From assembly GCA_918807975.1 (NCBI GenBank), contig OU964930.1, forward strand, positions 12,952,372-13,016,371: DNA of 64,000 bases, written 5' to 3'. A program made the position numbers and the translations under genes. The notes beneath the pieces were generated by a model. That model was not told the origin of the DNA. It was given only the letters and a program-made list of their open reading frames with translations, and did no database searches. This DNA comes from Aplidium turbinatum (lineage: Eukaryota; Chordata; Ascidiacea; Aplousobranchia; Polyclinidae). Positions 20,203 through 30,644 of this stretch are shown here, one piece after another (position 1 is the first letter of the stretch; each line of letters begins with the position of its first letter).

Positions 20203-20540
20203 CTATAAGTTAAGTTTACAATTTCTACTCTTGGAAAATCGATTTATCACGGAGTCTGTGTCAATTAAAATGTCCCGATGCTGGTATCGTAAGGCCAATC
20301 CATTCAGTCTTTCCTCGCCGATGCTGTTCCTCAGCCAGGTTTTCAACGACCGAAGAGATGAAAAGCTTCTTTCGGCTGATGCTACGCTGACTGGCAAGGT
20401 TAATGGTATTTTTAGAAGAGAGTCTACGATTGTGTACACATTTTCATCACACGGTTGTAAAGCTTCTTCCGCAGTCATCGGTAAGACTGCAGCAGTCGCC
20501 GGAACAGTTTTATTTTCCTACTTCTCCTTCCATAGTTGGA
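20203..20540 (-). pseudogene. hAT transposase C-terminal dimerisation domain
   Basis: The minus strand reads PLTLPVSVASAERSFSSLRS, then LKTWLRNSIGEERLNGLALR and HRDILIDTDSVINRFSKSR. This is the hATC signature (S-x-A-x-x-E-R-x-F-S). Upstream, ESALGSEIQLW continues in frame with a stop between. It is the main surviving coding part of the hAT delimited at 11,624-26,327; the 4.5-kb element inserted at its end. Confidence 0.85.
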
Positions 20541-21693
20541 TCTCTGAACCTAGAGCAGATTCCACACTATATATATGACGTAACAAGCCGTTGTAGGCAT
20601 TGCAAATGACTTTTGTCAATGCTATCGGGTCGGTACTTGAGCAATTTTGTGGTAGCAATGATGTTAGGTGTCAAGATGCTAAAGTCTCATTGAAAAAAAT
20701 TGAGCTTTGCTGTTTCTAGATGCAATTTCAAGGTAGAATTTCAATGGTTTTAGTTCCACGTCTGACCATCAAAGTTGCCAATAACCTGCTCTGTCCAACC
20801 AACTTATCTAGGCTAAGGGATTTATCGCTATGCTCTAAAGTGCCGGCCGGGGACATAGTGAGTATCGGGACGCGAAGGCGATTTCAGGCGTTGTTGGGAG
20901 AAGGGCGATTGTAGCAAACAACTATTTTTGCACAAATAGGTTGCTCGTAACCGTTCCGCTGCATTTTAATGCGCAAAAAGCATACATGACTATTGTAGTT
21001 GAAAATATAAATTTATTGCAGGTTTGTAAACATATATTATACGATATTCATTACCTCTGGCTCTACGCACACTAGTCCAGCACAACATTGAATTCACTAA
21101 AGCACGTACAAGTCGTACATAGACTATACTGTCATTGACACATTATAGTTACGCATGTTACCTAACACTATTAACAGCTACACAGTAATGAAAACGATAA
21201 CATCTATTTTCGTACGTTTTGTCAATCAATACAAATGACTTCTTCAAGAAGATATATCAGATGGTGTAACATGACAGCGCACAATGCCATGCAACAGTGA
21301 CAATCAAGGAAGCAAGTAAATGATAAGATTGATGATACAAGCAATTTGAACAACGTAATTAATGCTTCCAACACCTTGATCAAATTTACCCAAGTCAAAT
21401 ATTCTACAGTGTAAATGTCTACATTATATCGCCATTTAGATTGCACTATGTTTTGTAATACAGTATAGACAAAAGACAAGTAGACGTAAATATACAACAG
21501 CAACTTCACCAATACTCACTTCATACGATTGGTTGTGAATAAATGTGAAGTAAGCATATAATAAACATTACAGTACAATACCAAGCAAGCTTGAAAAAAC
21601 TGTTCAGGCGTTTATGAGAGTAGCAACTCTATTGGCTGTGAGGTATAACAAATAAGAATAAAGTAGCAATAAAAACGTGTAAACAAAACATAA

Positions 21694-22630
21694 CTAACTT
21701 TTGTGTGTGCTTTTTAAAGTAAGTTTTCGAACCTTTCGATTAGTTACCATTGTGGAAGGTGCAATCTCCGGGGCATTAAATCGTTTCAGTTCATTTTTAG
21801 CGAAACAGTTAAATGCAGTGCACACAATTAAGTTAAAGTCGGAATGTCCATTACCACAGTTTTGCTGAACAAAATCGCCAATACCACGAGACTCTTCGAC
21901 ATTCAAGATTGAAGAAGTAAAAATAAAACGCGAATTCAACAAACTAAACAGTTTCGACTTAGCCAAGTCATCACACACTATAGCAGTGTAATATTGAACA
22001 GCCAGAGCTGTCACTGCAGAGCATAGTATTCTGTGGGAGCGGATAAACCACCACGGTCACCTATTTCAAAAAGATGTGCACGATAATGTGGTACCGACTC
22101 AAGGAGACTCGGCTCATCAACATTTTTACCAATAACATCTTACAAGCACTCGAGAGATACTGCGGCCAATGTATCCGCTCACAAAATACGTCACATTAGC
22201 ATCGGAGAGGTCATTCACATTAACCGCAGAAAAAAAAGAATAAACCATCAAACAGCTGTAGACGGAACAGTTGACACCGAAACGTCAAAGCCGAGTGGAA
22301 AAGCATCACGGGTTGTGAACTTGTGAGGTTACCTGCTGCAAGAAAATCATGTTGCTGCAACAAACTAAGAGTGCGAATTTTCTTTCAGCTTCCACAACTT
22401 GTTTTATAAACATGAAAAAATTACCACCATTGGCTTGCTGATACCACCCAAACCGTCCTTCTATTGAATTGGACAAAAATTTTCCAGTGAGAACATAGGT
22501 GAAATGATGGTTGGTTATCAATGTTGCGCTAACTCTGGAACCGCACCCATGGTCTAAATGCATGCAGTAAATATCTGTGAAGTGAGCCCAGAAAGGTTTC
22601 TTTTTTTCCAAAGTATAAACAGATCTCTAT
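21694..22630 (-). pseudogene. P-element/THAP-type transposase, C-terminal half
   Basis: The minus strand reads YVLTGKFLSNSIEGRFGWYQ, QANGGNFFMFIKQVVEAERK (22,500-22,380), then DLSDANVTYFVSGYIGRSIS near 22,220 and GDRGGLSAPTEYYAL, ALAVQYYTAIVCDDLAKSKL (22,060-21,950). This order (a T-x-x-x-L-S-x-x-x-I-E-x-R-F-G block, then a Y-x-x-G-Y-I block, then a GGLS-P block) is that of P-element and THAP9-like transposases. Frames are broken and the N-terminal THAP and catalytic regions are not seen. Confidence 0.65.
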
Positions 22631-22922
22631 CTTTTCCCAAGAACCAAGAAGGTCAATGTCGGTTGTTGTTTGATTCCATCAGCTTCAATTGGAGAACACA
22701 TCTCATCTCTTTTTCGAAAAGCTGAAAAAATGCAATGCACATTAGTAATTTGACTAATTTCTGAGTAGTGTACTACTGTACACCCATTGGTACACAACAT
22801 ACAATTTAGACCTACTATCCTCGCCAGAACGAACCTTTTTTGCCTCGAATCAAAGTCAGAATACGGTGAATAAATGAGAAAAAAAACTTATTTGCTGGGC
22901 CGTAATAAGTATTATACTGTTG

Positions 22923-23901
22923 CAGGCGCGGATTTATGGGGGGGGGGGCCAAGCGCCCGGGCCCCCCACAAATTTTGTGAAAAATTGTTGAATGGTTTGA
23001 TATGCTTCTAAACAGCTGATATTAGTCCCACAGCGGACTTAACTTATCCCGGAGGGGGAGGGGGAATTATTTTTGGTATTATTAAGGTTGAAATTATCCA
23101 TCGATTATATTATACATTTTATTAGCAACATTTGTTGGAGCTGGCTCAGCTGAAACCAACGCAGAGCCAAATGACGTCAGTTGAACCAATCTGAAACCTG
23201 AATTGTTTTATAGTTTTTAGTCTTCATCATAATTTCAATCAATTACCGTAGGCTATATGTCTGCAAACATATAAATATCCAATTGGTCATGGACACTGCA
23301 TACAGGGTTTTAAACCAGATTTCAAGTTTACTTTGCATGCTTAGCAATTTTTATTCCAGCAAAATTTATTGATGAACATGGCTGTTTTTGGCATGCGTGT
23401 GACGTCACGATATTGAGAATGATGCTTTCAGTCTCTATATATATATATCTCTAAAACAAAGTTTGCCTAATTTTAAGCGAAACTGCATTAAAAGAGCGAG
23501 TTTTGCCAATACCAAACATCTCAGCCAGGAATTAGCAACAAGAAAACATAGAGACTTAGCTTTATTACCGAAAAAATGCCGAAGAAAACATGATCTTACC
23601 TTTTGCTGTGCCACCGGACAGCACCATTTTACAGGAATATTTAACCCATATTTTTGTTGAATATGCTCTTAGAATGCACCAAATTCAAAGTAATTTTTCA
23701 AAATGTTCTGGGGGAGGCCCTCCTCCGCTGGGTGTCTCCTTTGGCAAACACGCCGTCGGGCTTTGCCCGCCGGCCGTCAAAACCCCCAAAATTCCTGGCA
23801 ACGCCACTGATTGTTTATATCTGTTTTTTCTTTTTCTTTCTTTTTAATTCATTTTCAAATTTTCTGGCCCCTCCCAAAAAAAACTCCTAGATCCGCGCCT
23901 G
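22923..23901. mobile_element. hAT element, CAGGCGCGGAT ends, 8-bp TSD
   Basis: CAGGCGCGGATTTATGGGGG and CTAGATCCGCGCCTG are flanked by tactgttg at 22,915-22,922 and 23,902-23,909. No transposase. From about 23,390 to 23,811 it holds an inverted, one-ended copy of the CAGTGGCGTTGCCAGG MITE family. Confidence 0.85.
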
Positions 23902-24257
23902 TACTGTTGTCACTCTACACAATTTCAACCTAATTAAATAAATTTAACAACCAAACTAAAGCCATTCTTTTGATCTTATTCTTACCTTTTGTAGGTGTTG
24001 TAACTGCATGATTTTCCACACATTGCAATTAAATTTATGAAACAAGCAGCATCTTTTTTTCATTTCTTTATCTTTCAGAAATCAAAACATTGGTACTTTC
24101 ACTACAGTCTTGCAAGACTTGTACCCACTTTTACAGCTTGTTACACAACACACAAACCCCATTTCACAAATATAGATTATTAAAGCATTGAATTTATCAC
24201 AATAAAACCTAAATGAAAGACCAGATTAAAACCTTGGATTGCTACTAAAATTTAACT

Positions 24258-24572
24258 TAATTGATTGATTGAATCTTTATCCTCAGACTGGGAAAGCTTC
24301 TTGCAGAGCTTAATTCTGGCAGTTTCGCATACTTGTAGAGGCTTTGAATCACTGACGCAGGCCCAGTCACCGAGATTGACAGAGTGAAGTTTCCGATTGT
24401 TGAAGTCTTGTTGCCAGGGAATTATTCCATCCATTAGATGCCCCTGAATGGAAAGCCGTCCTTAACGTGCATTGATCAAGCGCACACCCCGAGAGTCGAA
24501 CCAATACCGCTATTGATCTTGAAGTTTCTTCGTTCCAGAAGTGACGCGCTAACCAATTGAGCTATCGGGGCG
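24258..24572 (-). mobile_element. tRNA-derived SINE, family 2
   Basis: Read on the minus strand from 24,572 it begins GCCCCGATAGCTCAATTGGT, an acceptor stem plus A box. GGTTCGACTCTCGGGG gives the B box and closing stem. The tail at the low end is built of ATTG/AATC units. The anticodon arm is enlarged, so this is not a functional tRNA. Fragments recur at 57,957, 58,495 and 59,644. Confidence 0.8.
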
Positions 24573-26040
24573 AACATATGTATACTTTTGTTTATAAATA
24601 ACTTTCTGGACTGCTAACAAGCTAGCCCTTTAGTTAGCCTATGCTGATGTACGGTACTTCATGTTATAGCATAGGCCTACAGCTATATCCGTACAGAGCC
24701 ACTTTAGGGGTAAAAATGTGTGCAATTTTAATGAAAGTGCCCAAATACCAAAACAGCCATCGACTGAGTTTAAGAATATATAGGCCTAGCGTATATTACA
24801 ACTACGGCTACTGTGAAACTGGCCAACTCTGCACTTTACATTCACTCTGTCTGTTATGCAATAGACTACTAAGACCTTCGTCCTTTAGAATAAAAAAATA
24901 ACTATGGTCAGTATGATATTAACAAAGTATCATATGGTATTAGCTAGTATTAAGCTAACAAAGTATATATTCAAAACTGATGAGCAGAGCTGCATGTCAA
25001 TTTTCTCTTAAACAAGGTCTTTCCATAATATATATATATAATTTCTTATTCCTAAACTGAAGAAATGTTTCATAAAGGAGTGACTGAAAGTTTTTAACAT
25101 TTTTAATCAAGTAGGCTAAACAATTCTTCAGGTGGGCATGAAGTAGCAAAAAGTGTAGGCCTATTCAGTATGTTTACAGGTTTTTGCAATTTCTATTTTG
25201 GACAGATGCACAAAGGTTTACAAATGATTTCATGTCTGTGGGTACAAATACTGCTATCCTGTTTTGGAGTTGTAGCTTACAAACAACAAATTAACATAAC
25301 CTACTTTATCAGATTGTGCTAGTTTTGTAGTTTCCCAAACATTGCTTAATTACATATATACATTTTTGCCAAAACTAATCACTTTGTTGATGATAGAGCC
25401 CTGGGCAACTGCTTCACCTGCCTATGGCCTAGCACAATTTAATATGCACAAAGCTACATTGGATTAGTCAATGATACTAGTCAGTGTATGGATGGTGTGA
25501 TGCATTGAAATTAACCCATACTCTTACTACTAGCTCTTGTTCTGACAAATTAACTCTTGAAAGCTCTCACTACAATGACAAGGCTACATTATCCAATGTA
25601 CGGTACAATAGGCCCACAAACTAATCATTTGTATAAAAAGTATCCTCAGACCTCAGTCATGTTTTTAATACAAAAAAGAAACCATAATAATCTCAGAACT
25701 GCCTGTTTTGTTTCTTATTATTCCACTTTGCACAGAAAACAACACTGATCACACAAATTTGCTTCAATGGACAATACAAAATACCGTAATGATTTATAAA
25801 CCTAGTCTAAATCCACTTGTAAAGTATTTAGATGTGTATTTGCAGATAGCCTACAGAAAACCAGCATGCAAAAGACGTTCATTAGCCTTTCTGTCCCTAT
25901 TGCACAACTAAACTTCATTACTAACTACTAACTGGTCTTCAACGTGCAGCCCAACCACCAACAGTCCTGTTTAAACTTTGAATGCTTGCGAAACAGTGAC
26001 ACTACTGTGCGCAGAAGTGCTGTCGCGAGGTCACGTGATT
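24573..26040. other. Non-coding interior of the P-like element
   Basis: No recognisable exon. Four TAGGCCTA or TAGCCTA words occur here (24,637, 24,672, 24,781, 25,156). Confidence 0.4.
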
Positions 26041-26335
26041 TCATATCCCGGTACTCACTATATCCCCGGTGCCGGCAAAAAGTTTAGAAACTTTTTAAAT
26101 TTTAGTAATTTCGTTCGGTAATTAGACCCTGCGACGAAATAATAGCCTTATAGGCCTACTATGTTATTATTATAGCCTAGCCTAACCTAATCTTTGAACA
26201 TGGCGAAAGACTTATTCAGCATTGCTTTCAATATGTTGTTTTCCAAATCGTATACATATAAATGAAGAATAAAGCTACTTTCTTGGGTTTTAGGGGGGGC
26301 GATCGCCCCCCTCTGGATCCGCCCCTGAGCCTACG

Positions 26336-26950
26336 CCGCTGTCACTATTATGTTTCCTACGTAGGCTATTGTTTTTGCTTTGATAAGAAACCAATGTGAA
26401 ATATATTAATTTCCAAACACTGTTCTAGCGATGCATATTTTAAACATTTTGATTTTACCAGCTTTTCGTTTTTTGGTGCCAAATTCATGTGTTTACTTTA
26501 TCATTTTTTTCATTTTCGCGCCAGCAATGAAAAATAAAGTTGAAGTAGATCACCCAGTTTAAATTGCGAATAAACAAAAGCTGACTGAAAACATAAAAGT
26601 GCTGTGAATTGGTAAAACAGGATGAGTGAAAGGCCTAAAAAATTCAACGAACGTTTTATTTGATATGTCTGAAGTGCATGTTCGGTTGTTAAATCCGTGG
26701 CAGGGTTAGAACATTGATTGATTGTAATGCAAGCCATTATTTGAATTTTTTCAATTTAAGAACAGCCGAATATGACAAAAAAAATGGTAAAACATAGACC
26801 AAGTCACTTTTTGACCAACAAAATCGATATAATGCCTCTGCATTAAATATAACAATCCGTGCCGTACGAGCTGTGTCAAATGACCGTTTTCGCGTCTACT
26901 TTTGTTGTGTTGACATGTGGCCTAATGGTCAGAAATGAAAACCATGCATT
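26336..26950. other. No gene or element recognised
   Basis: AT-rich sequence between the hAT duplication at 26,328-26,335 and the LINE fragment at 26,962. Only short ORFs without recognisable content. Confidence 0.4.
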
Positions 26951-26961
26951 ACTGAGATTCT

Positions 26962-27112
26962 TATCAAACGGAGTGGAAGGTCTGCGTGTCATGGATGATG
27001 AAACCAAAGACTGGCTGCTCTCTAGTAGCCTTCCAGTGTAGTCGTGAACATCGTGAATCTGGGGTGGTAAAAGGATAGACCCTCGGCCCCAGACGCTCAC
27101 ACGACGACGACG
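26962..27112 (+). mobile_element. 151-bp LINE 3' fragment with 11-bp TSD
   Basis: Codes GVEGLRVMDDETKDWLLSS, then the 3' UTR and a CGA tail. Flanked by actgagattct at 26,951-26,961 and 27,113-27,123. It is an extremely 5'-truncated member of the jockey-like family. Confidence 0.88.
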
Positions 27113-27206
27113 ACTGAGATTCTGTTTTTTTAAGATAACATTGTGGACTCATATCTTTTACTGTGTGAAGCACTTTAATTGCAGTAAGTCGCGGATGCCA
27201 AAAATC

Positions 27207-27670
27207 CAAGGATATCTAAAGGGGATACGAAGGCTTGCAGCGATTGCTTTATTCTCACGACACTACCAGGGCAGTAGTTTGTAGTGCTTCAAACATTTTT
27301 TTTAAATAGTAGAAAGTTTTGTAGTGCAGTTGGTACAGTGAGCTACAAAAGAAAGTTAGCAAATGTTACGTGGAGCATATTTAAAGAAAACTTATTTACA
27401 AAGACAGTTGAAAAATTACCAGTAAGCAGTTTTTTTTTAACAGAGCCTTTGCAGTAGGCTAGATGTAAAGCAAATATATGGGTAGTTGAATTAACAAGCA
27501 ACCATGAGCAATGAGCATGCAGTGAATATTCCGGCCTGATGATAACAGTGCAATGCAGGTTATCATAACAAGATTTATTAAACTATCATTGGTGCCAATT
27601 GTCATTTTACGATAAGCTCTATTGTCAGACGTAATAAAAGCCTTCGTATCCCCTTCTTTAGATATCCCTG
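27207..27670. mobile_element. 464-bp hAT-like MITE with 8-bp TSD
   Basis: CAAGGATATCTAAAGGGGAT and TTTAGATATCCCTG are flanked by a perfect duplication caaaaatc (27,199-27,206 and 27,671-27,678). No coding. Confidence 0.85.
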
Positions 27671-27974
27671 CAAAAATCTTCACAAGGGTTGTTGCTGTAG
27701 TTTATCCATGTCGCATTAGACCTAGCCTACTTCAATTATGTTACACCCAACTTATTTCTGCTATTTAAGAAAAAAACAAAAAAGCAATTGAGTCTACAAT
27801 GTCCTACGCTTTTTCACACTCCTAGTGACAGTCTGAGCACAGCTGTGACAGTATCCAAAGTTACAAAAAGGGATAAAAGTCGGTTCAAATTTTGTGCTGC
27901 ACTTGCAAACCCAAAGGGGGTAAAGTGAAAAGCTTTCAAATCCAGCCACCATTACATACCATGATGCAATAACG

Positions 27975-30037
27975 CATGGGCTCCGTTAGAGGGGGGCCGC
28001 GGGGGTGATTACCCCCCCACCAATTGGAGTGGGGGGTAACTAATGCAAAATTACCCCCCCACTAAAGTATAGAAAAAAATATTTTTTTTCTACTTTTGTG
28101 TTTTAATTTCCTTTTTTTATTTTGTTGCACAACTTTTTAGTTGTTTGCTTGGAAACTCCGACTCGCAAGACAACGCAAATATGCAATAGAGACCTGCATA
28201 ATGCTATGGGAATTGTTCAGGAGCTAAGTAGTTTGCAAAATCAGTCTGGCAAGTTCGCCCTGCAGGAGGAATCCCACCATGGCTTGCACACTTTGTGCCA
28301 AACAAGATGGCTGACACATGTACCGGCCATTTCTTCAGTGTTGTCAAACTACGAAGCCTTGCTAAACACACATCAAAATTCAACAATGCGAAATCATTAT
28401 GCCTTTATTCCCAATTATTGCAAGGCAACACATACTTTGCATTGCAGTTTTGCCAAGTTTTATTCAAACCACTTGAAACGATAACTGGCCTGTTGCAGAT
28501 CAAGTCTTAGCCTATAGGCTACCATCAGCGACATGATGGAGCTGGTTGAAAACTCAAAAGTTAATTACCTGAGTCTTAGAAATGAAGAACAATTTATGCA
28601 ATTATACAAGGAATCTCAGTAGCAAGTGGATAGTTTAGGCTTAGCTAAAGTCCAACTTCAAGAAAGCGCTGTGAGCAAAGTGCTTCCCATGACCTCGCTT
28701 CTCATTACAGAAGGAAGTTCTATGCATCTATTGGCAGCATAGCGCAAAGCTTCACCCACCGCTTCAATGGTGAAGAAATTAAAACTCACCAAATGCTTGA
28801 AGTTTTAGTATCTGGCACAATCAACGACAGTGTTGGAACGATATGGCTTCGACGTGAAAATTTTGGGCCAAGATTTAAGCCACTTCCATCAGAAATTTGG
28901 GCCGATCAAGTATGGGTGTGATGTTCGAAACAAATTAATTGGAGTTAGGCCTATTATTGTCAAAGAGTTTTATGCCAGTGTGGAAAAACTGGTAAAATTG
29001 CTATTAGTCAATGGCTCTTCTTCTGCAGAAGCTGAAAGATCGTTTAGCTCGCTACGCCGCTTAAAAACATGGCTCCGAAGCACAATGACTGCTTCAAGAC
29101 TCAATTTCATTGCCATGTGCCATGCCCATTAAGTGCATTTGGATGAACTAAGTGTAGATGAAATCTGCAAAGAATTTTTTTTTCAATAACGCACAAAGAT
29201 TTAAAGTCTTTGGCGACTTCTGACTGTTCTGCTGAGAATAGAAGCAGAGTGCACACAGTGTTTTGTTTGAGTTGAGGTGTTCGTTTATAAAGTTATTTTT
29301 TTGTAGTTTTTGTGAGATTTTGCTTTGGCAAGAGGTTGGCCTATTACCTGGGTGTTATGGCATTTTTTGTTTGGTGTTATTTCTCATAACGGCGCAGATG
29401 GTAGGCCTTCTTCCTGTAGTATCGATCAAGATGTCTCCTTATTTTCAGTTCTTGTAAAAGTTAATGCATTTTAGCTTTTTTTTCTGAGTTGAATATAGGC
29501 CCAACCCTAGATGCTGAAACGTTTCATTTCACTATGGATGTTATAGCACAGGTTGTCGTGATGTATTCATGTAATTGTAAATTAAGTTTTATAGATTACG
29601 GCTTTGACCTTAACGCTTTTGACCTTTTAACCTTTTAGCGTTTGAAGTGCAAAATTTGGCGGACTTGAGCCAAGGAAGAATACAGAGAGGAATTTTGCGT
29701 ACGTCCCCTCTTCCAGTCAAAATTGTCTCAAAACCTCAAAAAATGTGGCAAATATTAAAAAGCTTTTGCTCGTGATTTCAGATTCGTTGAAAGAATTTTT
29801 CGATTTTAAATCGAGCTGAAAGGCAAAAATGTTGAGCCTTCGGCGCGAAACATGCAGCATAAAGCGCTGTATAAGAAACTGAAGCTTTCAGTAGTGCGAA
29901 CGGGGTCTGGGGAGCGACCTTCCAGAAGTATATGTGATGCGATAATCCAATAAGCCCCTGTCAATGTCAAAACATCGTTCCCGCCCCTGCTTAAATTATC
30001 CCCCCCCCCCACTCTCAGGAAGTGTCCGGAGCCCCTG
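27975..30037 (+). mobile_element. hAT transposon with ZMYM-like transposase remains
   Basis: CATGGGCTCCG and CGGAGCCCCTG are flanked by a perfect 8-bp duplication caataacg (27,967-27,974 and 30,038-30,045). G/C homopolymer tracts lie just inside each end. The plus strand holds the second half of a hAT transposase. Confidence 0.88.
28122..29131 (+). pseudogene. hAT transposase (ZMYM1-like), broken
   Basis: 28,150-28,480 reads CNRDLHNAMGIVQELSSLQN, then LCQTRWLTHVPAISSVLSNY and EALLNTHQ, a block typical of ZMYM1/DUF4371-type hAT proteins. After a broken stretch, 28,980-29,130 reads KLLLVNGSSSAEAERSFSSL, then RRLKTWLRSTMTASRLNFIA, the hATC dimerisation motif. The N-terminal half, including the DNA-binding domain and first catalytic Asp, is missing. 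Several stops and frame changes separate the blocks. Confidence 0.8.
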
Positions 30038-30308
30038 CAATAACGCAATGCTAAACTTTTCAAAGTGGTTCTGTAATGTTAAGAATTACTCCAGAAATTG
30101 CTCTACAAACTCCACAAAGTGACATTAAGTTGTTTTGATCCAATAAATCAATTCACTAAAATCTGATACAGTTTAAAGACTGGACTGAATCTCACCACTA
30201 TCTAGGTAACAAGCCAAAATATGAAGTGGAACAAAATGATGAACAGGCATGGCATTCCCCAGTTAACATTTTGCCAAATAATAACAGAACACTTGAAATG
30301 TTTTAAAT

Positions 30309-30314
30309 TTTATT
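30309..30314 (-). promoter_or_regulatory. Poly(A) signal of the TRABD gene
   Basis: AATAAA on the minus strand, 189 bp past the stop codon at 30,503. Cleavage would fall near 30,290. Confidence 0.6.
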
Positions 30315-30502
30315 GGAATAAAACACATACCGGTCAAAAAGCTGGTTAAGCAACTTAGCAAAAATTCCCATTGAGTCGCCATAAAATATAAAAAATGACA
30401 TTGCACATAAACAAAATAGACTTGGAAAACTTAGAAAAAGTATCTTTCTTGCAGAAAATCGTTCTCTAACTGCACAAGTTATCAGCACTAAAATATGGAA
30501 TT

Positions 30503-30644
30503 CTAAACCTTCGCCCAATGCGTCAGCTTCGGTTGAATTCCTATCCAGCCAGTAAACTTATAAGCGATGTACAAACTGGCCAGAAAAAACAAGCCTTTCA
30601 AAGCTGTTTTAGCAACCTTCTTTGATCGCGATGGAATTGGCAAT
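30503..30644 (-). CDS. TRABD: TRABD exon 8 (membrane anchor, stop)
   Basis: Acceptor TTGCAG, stop TAG. Codes LPIPSRSKKVAKTALKG then LFFLASLYIAYKFTGWIGIQ. Confidence 0.9.

Larger units (their letters stand above)
15674..20205 (-). mobile_element. 4.5-kb DNA transposon coding a PIN-like protein, TAA TSD
   Basis: Ends TAGTCCAGTCGTTGAA and TTCAACGACTGGACTA are followed inward by about 150 bp of inverted similarity, including 'ttaattggtgtaaagctgaa' and 'tggtgaaaaaaagttatccg'. The outside trinucleotide is taa on both sides (15,671-15,673 and 20,206-20,208). The insertion interrupts the 3' end of the old hAT transposase gene. The minus strand encodes one large decayed protein. A hAT MITE and a SINE are inserted in it. 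A 3-bp TAA duplication would suit PIF/Harbinger, but the protein is not of that type. Confidence 0.75.
20841..26077 (-). mobile_element. P-element-like transposon with TGCCGGC ends
   Basis: Inverted 30-bp ends, TGCCGGCCGGGGACATAGTG at 20,841 and CACTATATCCCCGGTGCCGG ending at about 26,077, enclose remains of a P/THAP-type transposase on the minus strand. No clean target duplication was found. A hAT element (22,923-23,901) and a SINE (24,258-24,572) lie inside. Confidence 0.6.
11624..26327. mobile_element. 14.7-kb hAT transposon enlarged by nested insertions
   Basis: CAGGGGCGGATCCAGG at 11,624 and CTGGATCCGCCCCTG ending at 26,327 are flanked by a perfect 8-bp duplication agcctacg (11,616-11,623 and 26,328-26,335). 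The matching inner G-rich stretch 'taggggggg' occurs at both ends. Its own sequence survives only in pieces: 11,624-11,835, about 15,150-15,673, 20,206-20,840 and 26,078-26,327, roughly 1.6 kb in all, including a hAT dimerisation-domain remnant at 20,203-20,540. The rest is later insertions. Confidence 0.85.

Noticed and set aside
20143-20578. 144-codon plus-strand ORF
   Set aside because: It runs antisense to the hATC domain and into the end of the PIN-like element; no motif of its own.
24540-24572. Possible tRNA gene
   Set aside because: Acceptor stem and both boxes are present, but the anticodon arm is enlarged and the sequence continues into a SINE body with a tail.
20841-26077. 8-bp target duplication for the P-like element
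   Set aside because: Flanks ctctaaag and aaaagttt do not match, so the pairing of the ends rests on the TIRs alone.
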